This document shows, in pieces, positions 23,553-26,963 of a stretch of DNA of 26,963 nt. The notes under the pieces were generated by a model that was not told the origin of the DNA, did no database searches, and was given only the letters and a program-made list of their open reading frames with translations. The position numbers and the translations under genes are program-made. This DNA comes from Pseudomonas sp. (lineage in GTDB: Bacteria > Pseudomonadota > Gammaproteobacteria > Pseudomonadales > Pseudomonadaceae): assembly GCA_003488145.1 (NCBI GenBank), contig DNMQ01000029.1:1-26963 (forward strand), written 5' to 3'. Numbering within the stretch: position 1 is the stretch's first letter; each line of letters starts with the position of its first letter.

Positions 23553-23615
23553 CCATTGATTTATCAAGGCTACCAGTTTGTATTTCGGACTGGATAGGAT
23601 TTTTTTGGGCATAAA

Positions 23616-23640
23616 AAAAACCGGCTTGTGGCCGGCTTTT
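23616..23640 (-). terminator. Rho-independent terminator of ppa
   Basis: On the minus strand, AAAAGCCGGC, loop CACAA, then GCCGGTTTTT gives a 10-bp stem with one G-U pair, followed by more T residues. It starts 16 bases after the ppa stop. Plus-strand use would be weaker because the same pair becomes A-C. It forms the right edge of the island. Confidence 0.88.
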
Positions 23641-23655
23641 CTTCAGTGCTTCGAC

Positions 23656-24183
23656 TTACTTCTGGTAAGCCTCGGCAGCTTTGATGATGGCGGCACGGGC
23701 GGCGTCGGCGCCTTCCCAGCCTTCGACCTTGACCCACTTGCCCTTCTCGAGATCCTTGTAGTTCTCGAAGAAGTGCTTGATCTGCTCGATCAGCAGCGGC
23801 GGCAGATCGGTGTATTCCTTCACGTCCACATACAGCTGGGTCAGCTTGTCGTGCGGGACGGCGATCAGCTTGGCGTCGCCGCCGGCTTCGTCGGTCATGT
23901 TCAGCACGCCGACCGGACGGCAGCGGATGACCGAACCCGGGGCAACCGGATAGGGGGTCACGACCAGCACGTCGAGGGGGTCGCCGTCATCGGCCAGGGT
24001 GTGCGGAATGAAACCGTAGTTGGCCGGGTAGAACATCGGGGTGGCCATGAAGCGGTCGACGAACAGGCAGTCGGTGTCGTGATCGATTTCGTACTTGATC
24101 GGCGCATGGTTGGCCGGGATCTCGATGGCGACGTAGATGTCGTTCGGCAGGTCTTTGCCGGCCGGGACTTTGCTGTAGCTCAT
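23656..24183 (-). CDS. ppa: Inorganic pyrophosphatase (family I)
   Basis: Soluble cytoplasmic pyrophosphatase that hydrolyses PPi to two phosphates and pulls biosynthetic reactions forward. The 175 residues match the usual bacterial hexameric enzyme. Visible are [18 protein letters not shown], the substrate-pocket [11 protein letters not shown], the Mg-binding [10 protein letters not shown] signature (three Asp), and [13 protein letters not shown]. The start at 24183 gives [18 protein letters not shown], the normal N-terminus, with AGGAG 10 bases upstream; frames extending further upstream are shadow. It is followed by a good terminator and preceded by the zinc-peptidase gene in the same orientation, 106 bases away. 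Confidence 0.98.
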   Translation of the reverse strand: MSYSKVPAGKDLPNDIYVAIEIPANHAPIKYEIDHDTDCLFVDRFMATPMFYPANYGFIPHTLADDGDPLDVLVVTPYPVAPGSVIRCRPVGVLNMTDEAGGDAKLIAVPHDKLTQLYVDVKEYTDLPPLLIEQIKHFFENYKDLEKGKWVKVEGWEGADAARAAIIKAAEAYQK

Positions 24184-24289
24184 GAACGATGGGCTCCTGA
24201 TCGGCCAGCGCGGCCTGGGGGCGGAAAAAGTGGGCGCGATTATAGGCGCAATGTCGCGTGCAATGCACGCCGGCTTCGACGCGCCCGGC

Positions 24290-25102
24290 CTACGCAGGTT
24301 CCCGGTAATCGGGATGTTCGGCCTGCAGGCGCTGCAAGCGCGCCAGCGGGTCCTGCCGATAGAAGTCCGCCAGCTGCGCGTAGACCTCGGGAAAGGCCCG
24401 ATGCAGCACGTCGGGCGCGCTGAAGAAATACTCGCTGGTAACGGCAAAGAACTCTGCCGGGTTCTCGGCGGCGTAGGGGTCGATCGGTGTCTCGGCATCC
24501 GGGTAGGCGTCGAGCATGCGGTCGAGCTGGTCGTAGGCGCGCTGCATGGCGCTGGCCCAGGCGTCGATGCGCATCTGCCGGTGCAGCGGCGGCAGGCCGT
24601 TGGCGTCGCCGTTGAGCATATCCAGCTTGTGCGCCAGCTCGTGGATCACCAGGTTGTAGGCCTCCCAGCCGCCACTCTGCTGCACGCCAGGCCAGGCCAG
24701 GATCACCGGGCCCTGCAACCAGGCTTCGCCGCTGTGCTCGGCGTCCCATTCATGCTCGACGCCGGCGGCGTCGCGGTGCCTCTGCGGGCTGAGGAAGTCG
24801 TCGGGGTAGATCACGATTTCGTGAAAGCCGCGATACCAGCCGAGATCGGCCAGGTGCAGCAGCGGCAATTGCGCCTGCAGCGCCAGGCGCAGGCGATCCT
24901 CGGCTTGTAGTTCGACCCCTGCCAGCGGCGTCAGGCGTTTGTCGTGCAGAAACAGCACGGCGCGCTCACGCAGACGGCTCAACTCGTCCCCGCTCAGGCC
25001 ATCGAGTATCGGCAGGCTGTCGAGCACCTGCTGCCACAGCTCAGGCGCGACCGGGTTGCGGGCAAGGATGCGTTTGCGCTGCCAGGCGCGGAAGGACCAC
25101 AT
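24290..25102 (-). CDS. MtfA-like zinc-dependent peptidase (M90 family)
   Basis: Cytoplasmic metallopeptidase of the MtfA (Mlc titration factor) type; the E. coli member binds the glucose repressor Mlc and has aminopeptidase activity. The 270 residues include [14 protein letters not shown] with the HExxH zinc motif at 154-158 and [15 protein letters not shown], whose Glu residues supply the third zinc ligand. [14 protein letters not shown] and [12 protein letters not shown] are further family hallmarks. Start at 25102 is preferred because GGAG lies 9 bases upstream and the protein then begins [11 protein letters not shown]; an in-frame upstream ATG at 25135 would add 11 Pro-rich residues. Whether it acts on an Mlc homologue here is unknown. 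Confidence 0.9.
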   Translation of the reverse strand: MWSFRAWQRKRILARNPVAPELWQQVLDSLPILDGLSGDELSRLRERAVLFLHDKRLTPLAGVELQAEDRLRLALQAQLPLLHLADLGWYRGFHEIVIYPDDFLSPQRHRDAAGVEHEWDAEHSGEAWLQGPVILAWPGVQQSGGWEAYNLVIHELAHKLDMLNGDANGLPPLHRQMRIDAWASAMQRAYDQLDRMLDAYPDAETPIDPYAAENPAEFFAVTSEYFFSAPDVLHRAFPEVYAQLADFYRQDPLARLQRLQAEHPDYREPA

Positions 25103-25183
25103 GGGCGGAGGCTCCAGCGAAGTGGGCGCCCACATTAAGCGTGGCTGCGGGATGCGACAAGCAGTGAAGTACCGTCGGTCGGT

Positions 25184-25200
25184 GCGTCACGGGACTGTCA
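25184..25200 (+). promoter_or_regulatory. Weak Pho-box-like pair upstream of the phosphodiesterase gene
   Basis: A perfect CTGTCA (25195-25200) follows GCGTCA (25184-25189) at the 11-base period of PhoB half-sites. Only the second copy is a full match. It is reported because the downstream gene is PhoD-like, and such genes are often phosphate-regulated. Confidence 0.2.
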
Positions 25201-25250
25201 AGCGGGGCGGCTACATCAGGAGAACCACTCACTCGCAAGGAAACCCCGAG

Positions 25251-26804
25251 ATGACCGCACCGGATCAGAAACGCCGCCAACTGTTGCAGGGCATCGGCGC
25301 CGGCATCGCCCTGCCGGCCCTGGGCATTGCGCCCGCCATCATCGCCGCGCCGCGCGAGCGCCCGCAGATGCTCGACGGCGTGCAGTCCGGCGACGTCACG
25401 GACGGCCGCGCGCTGATCTGGAGCCGCTGCGACAGGCCCGGGCGACTGGTCGTCGAGTGGGATACGCGCAGTCGCTTCGGCAATCCGCGGCGCATGCTGT
25501 CTTCGATCACCGATGCTGGTCAGGACTTCACGGCTCGCGTCGATCTGCGTGGGCTGCCGGCAGATCAGTCGATCTTCTACCGTGCGCGCTTCGAGGATGC
25601 CCGCAGCGGCGTGCTCAGCGAGCCCTGGTTCGGCCATCTGCGCAGCGCACCAACTCGCCCGCGCAATATCCGTTTCGTCTGGGGTGGCGATACCTGCGGC
25701 CAGGGCTACGGCATCAACCCGGACTTCGGTGGCATGCGCATCTACGAAAGCATGCGCATGCGCCGACCGGACTTCTTTCTGCACAGCGGCGACGTGATCT
25801 ATGCCGACGGGCCGATCCCCGCCGAAGTGACCGCCGAGGACGGCAGCGTCTGGCGCAATTTGGTCACTGAAGAGAAGAGCAAGGTCGCCGAGACGCTGCG
25901 CGAGTTTCGCGGCAACTACCGCTACAACCTGCTGGACGAGAACCTGCGGGCCTTCAACGCCGAAGTGCCGCAGATCTGGCAGTGGGATGACCACGAGGTG
26001 ACCAACAACTGGTCGCCGAGCAAAGAGCTGGATGACCGCTATCAGCAAGTGCGCGACATCGATACGCTGGTGCAGCGCGCACGCCAGGCGTATCTGGAAT
26101 ACGCACCCATGCGGTTGGCCCGCGGCGACAAGCTCGGGCGCATCTACCGTAAAGTCAGCTACGGGCCGCTGCTGGATGTGTTCGTGCTGGATATGCGCAG
26201 CTATCGCGGGCCCAACACCCACAACCTGCAAGCGGAGCAGGGCGCCGACACGGCGTTTCTCGGCCGCGAGCAACTGCGCTGGCTCAAGCGCGAGCTGCGG
26301 GCCTCGCGCGCGACCTGGAAGGTCATCGCCGCCGACATGCCCATCGGCCTGCATGTGCCCGACGGTCCACGCTGGGAGGCGATCGCCAATGGCAACGACG
26401 GCGAGGCGTTGGGCCGGGAGCTGGGAATCGCCGACCTGCTGACCTTCATCCAGCGTGCACGAGTGCGCAACACCGTCTGGCTGACCGCGGATGTGCACTA
26501 CTGCGCGGCGCACCACTATCACCCCAATCGCGCCGCCTATCAGCGTTTCGAACCGTTCTGGGAGTTTGTCGCCGGGCCACTGAACGCCGGCAGCTTCGGA
26601 CCGAATCCGCTGGATGGTACCTTTGGTCCGGAAGTGGTGTTCCAGAAGGCTCCGCCAACGGCGAACAGCTCGCCGCGGGCGGGCTTCCAGTTCTTCGGTG
26701 AGGTGGAGATCGACGCGCAGACCGCTGCGTTGCAGGTCAGCCTGCGCGACATCGACGGCGCGGTGGTCTACAGCCAGACGCTTGAGCCCTGGCAACCGGC
26801 CTGA
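25251..26804 (+). CDS. PhoD-like alkaline phosphatase/phosphodiesterase, Tat-exported
   Basis: Metallophosphatase of the PhoD family, 517 residues, which releases phosphate from phosphomono- or diesters outside the cytoplasm. The N-terminus DQKRRQLLQGIGAGIALPAL is a twin-arginine signal ending near APAIIAAP, then a beta-rich domain (LDGVQSGDVTDGRALIWSR). The metal centre is visible: Asp147 in GGDTCG, HSGDVIYADG (178-187), WDDHEVTNNW (245-254) and TADVHYCAAHH with Asp414 and His416. Start at 25251 is used because AAGGA lies 9 bases upstream and the signal peptide is correctly placed. It is divergent from the peptidase gene and convergent, 6 bases apart, with the partial gene at the right edge. 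Substrate unknown. Confidence 0.93.
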   Translation: MTAPDQKRRQLLQGIGAGIALPALGIAPAIIAAPRERPQMLDGVQSGDVTDGRALIWSRCDRPGRLVVEWDTRSRFGNPRRMLSSITDAGQDFTARVDLRGLPADQSIFYRARFEDARSGVLSEPWFGHLRSAPTRPRNIRFVWGGDTCGQGYGINPDFGGMRIYESMRMRRPDFFLHSGDVIYADGPIPAEVTAEDGSVWRNLVTEEKSKVAETLREFRGNYRYNLLDENLRAFNAEVPQIWQWDDHEVTNNWSPSKELDDRYQQVRDIDTLVQRARQAYLEYAPMRLARGDKLGRIYRKVSYGPLLDVFVLDMRSYRGPNTHNLQAEQGADTAFLGREQLRWLKRELRASRATWKVIAADMPIGLHVPDGPRWEAIANGNDGEALGRELGIADLLTFIQRARVRNTVWLTADVHYCAAHHYHPNRAAYQRFEPFWEFVAGPLNAGSFGPNPLDGTFGPEVVFQKAPPTANSSPRAGFQFFGEVEIDAQTAALQVSLRDIDGAVVYSQTLEPWQPA

Positions 26805-26810
26805 ACCGGC

Positions 26811-26963
26811 TCAGCCGAGCAGAAAGTTGCCGGCGCGAGGTTCGCCTTCCAGCGCCGGTACTTCCGCTTCGTCCTTGAGCTGTACGCCAGAGAGCTGCCG
26901 GCGGCTGGCTTCGCGCATCAGATAGAGCAGGCGGTGCGCGGCGAGGTTGTAGCTCAGGCCCTC
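26811..26963 (-). CDS. C-terminal fragment of an unrecognised protein (runs off window)
   Basis: The last 153 bases are open on the minus strand and encode 50 residues before a TGA at 26811-26813. The segment begins [20 protein letters not shown] and ends RAGNFLLG. It is a helical Leu/Arg-rich stretch followed by an acidic linker ([12 protein letters not shown]). I do not recognise the family. Codon positions show the GC-rich third base of its neighbours, and it lies tail to tail with the PhoD-like gene, both of which support a real gene. Confidence 0.6.
   Translation of the reverse strand, partial: EGLSYNLAAHRLLYLMREASRRQLSGVQLKDEAEVPALEGEPRAGNFLLG

Larger units (their letters stand above)
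18996..23612. mobile_element. Accessory genomic island, probably integrated or remnant replicon
   Basis: The segment between the two terminator-like hairpins differs from its surroundings. Hand counts on single 60-base lines give about 37% GC in the leader (19021-19080) and 53% in coding DNA (19441-19500), against 72% at 25261-25320. It carries an Inovirus Gp2-type replication protein, a large nuclease-motif protein and a WYL regulator, none with a house-keeping role, and interrupts a region of conserved core genes. No integrase, excisionase or tRNA is present, so mobilisation would need help from elsewhere or the island is a decayed remnant. Edges are placed at the hairpins by inference. Confidence 0.65.

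Noticed and set aside
25041..26795. 584-codon open frame antisense to the PhoD-like gene
   Set aside because: No recognisable motif, biased composition, and the sense frame has a Tat signal and complete metal centre.

Overview
The window looks like a chromosomal segment of a high-GC gammaproteobacterium of the Pseudomonas group, most likely Stutzerimonas (Pseudomonas) stutzeri or a close relative. The reasons are the xseB-ispA-dxs gene order, Pseudomonas-like core proteins, and a hydroxamate siderophore operon of the desferrioxamine type; nocardamine (desferrioxamine E) is a known product of P. stutzeri. Species assignment is inference.

Left part (1-5843): the end of a short-chain dehydrogenase, a VOC-fold protein, a YciC-like membrane protein and a NYN-domain protein. 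Three related hairpin repeats follow in the gap between convergent genes. Then comes the isoprenoid cluster xseB-ispA-dxs on the minus strand.

Siderophore region (5983-13872, minus strand): a tightly coupled operon runs PLP decarboxylase, N-hydroxylase, MFS exporter, GNAT acyltransferase, NIS synthetase, FhuF-type ferric reductase. Four consecutive junctions overlap by a few bases. A Fur-box-like site lies before the first gene. An ECF sigma gene without a FecR partner lies upstream, preceded by its own perfect 7-1-7 Fur-like palindrome. The genes supply amine formation, N-hydroxylation, acylation, oligomerisation, export and iron release. No outer-membrane receptor is in the window.

Signalling region (13907-18954): a two-gene operon encodes a periplasmic NMT1/TauA-like substrate-binding lipoprotein and a membrane GGDEF-EAL protein. 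Its layout resembles the NspS-MbaA type of ligand-controlled c-di-GMP enzyme. Divergent from it is a second diguanylate cyclase whose 5' end carries an in-frame amber codon inside the first membrane segment.

Accessory island (about 18996-23612): base composition drops (one 60-base line is about 37% GC, a coding line about 53%, against about 72% for a sampled flanking line). It holds an origin-like leader with three 10-base near-repeats and a 9-bp inverted repeat, then an Inovirus Gp2-type HUH replication protein, a 716-residue protein with a C-terminal PD-(D/E)XK nuclease motif that I cannot assign to a named system, and a BrxR/CapW-like WYL regulator that lacks its C-terminal domain. Terminator-like hairpins 25/29 identical flank it in the same orientation. 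No integrase is present. This is the best candidate in the window for an undescribed mobile or defence module.

Right part (23656-26963): ppa (inorganic pyrophosphatase), an MtfA-like zinc peptidase, a Tat-exported PhoD-like phosphodiesterase/phosphatase, and the C-terminal end of an unrecognised protein.
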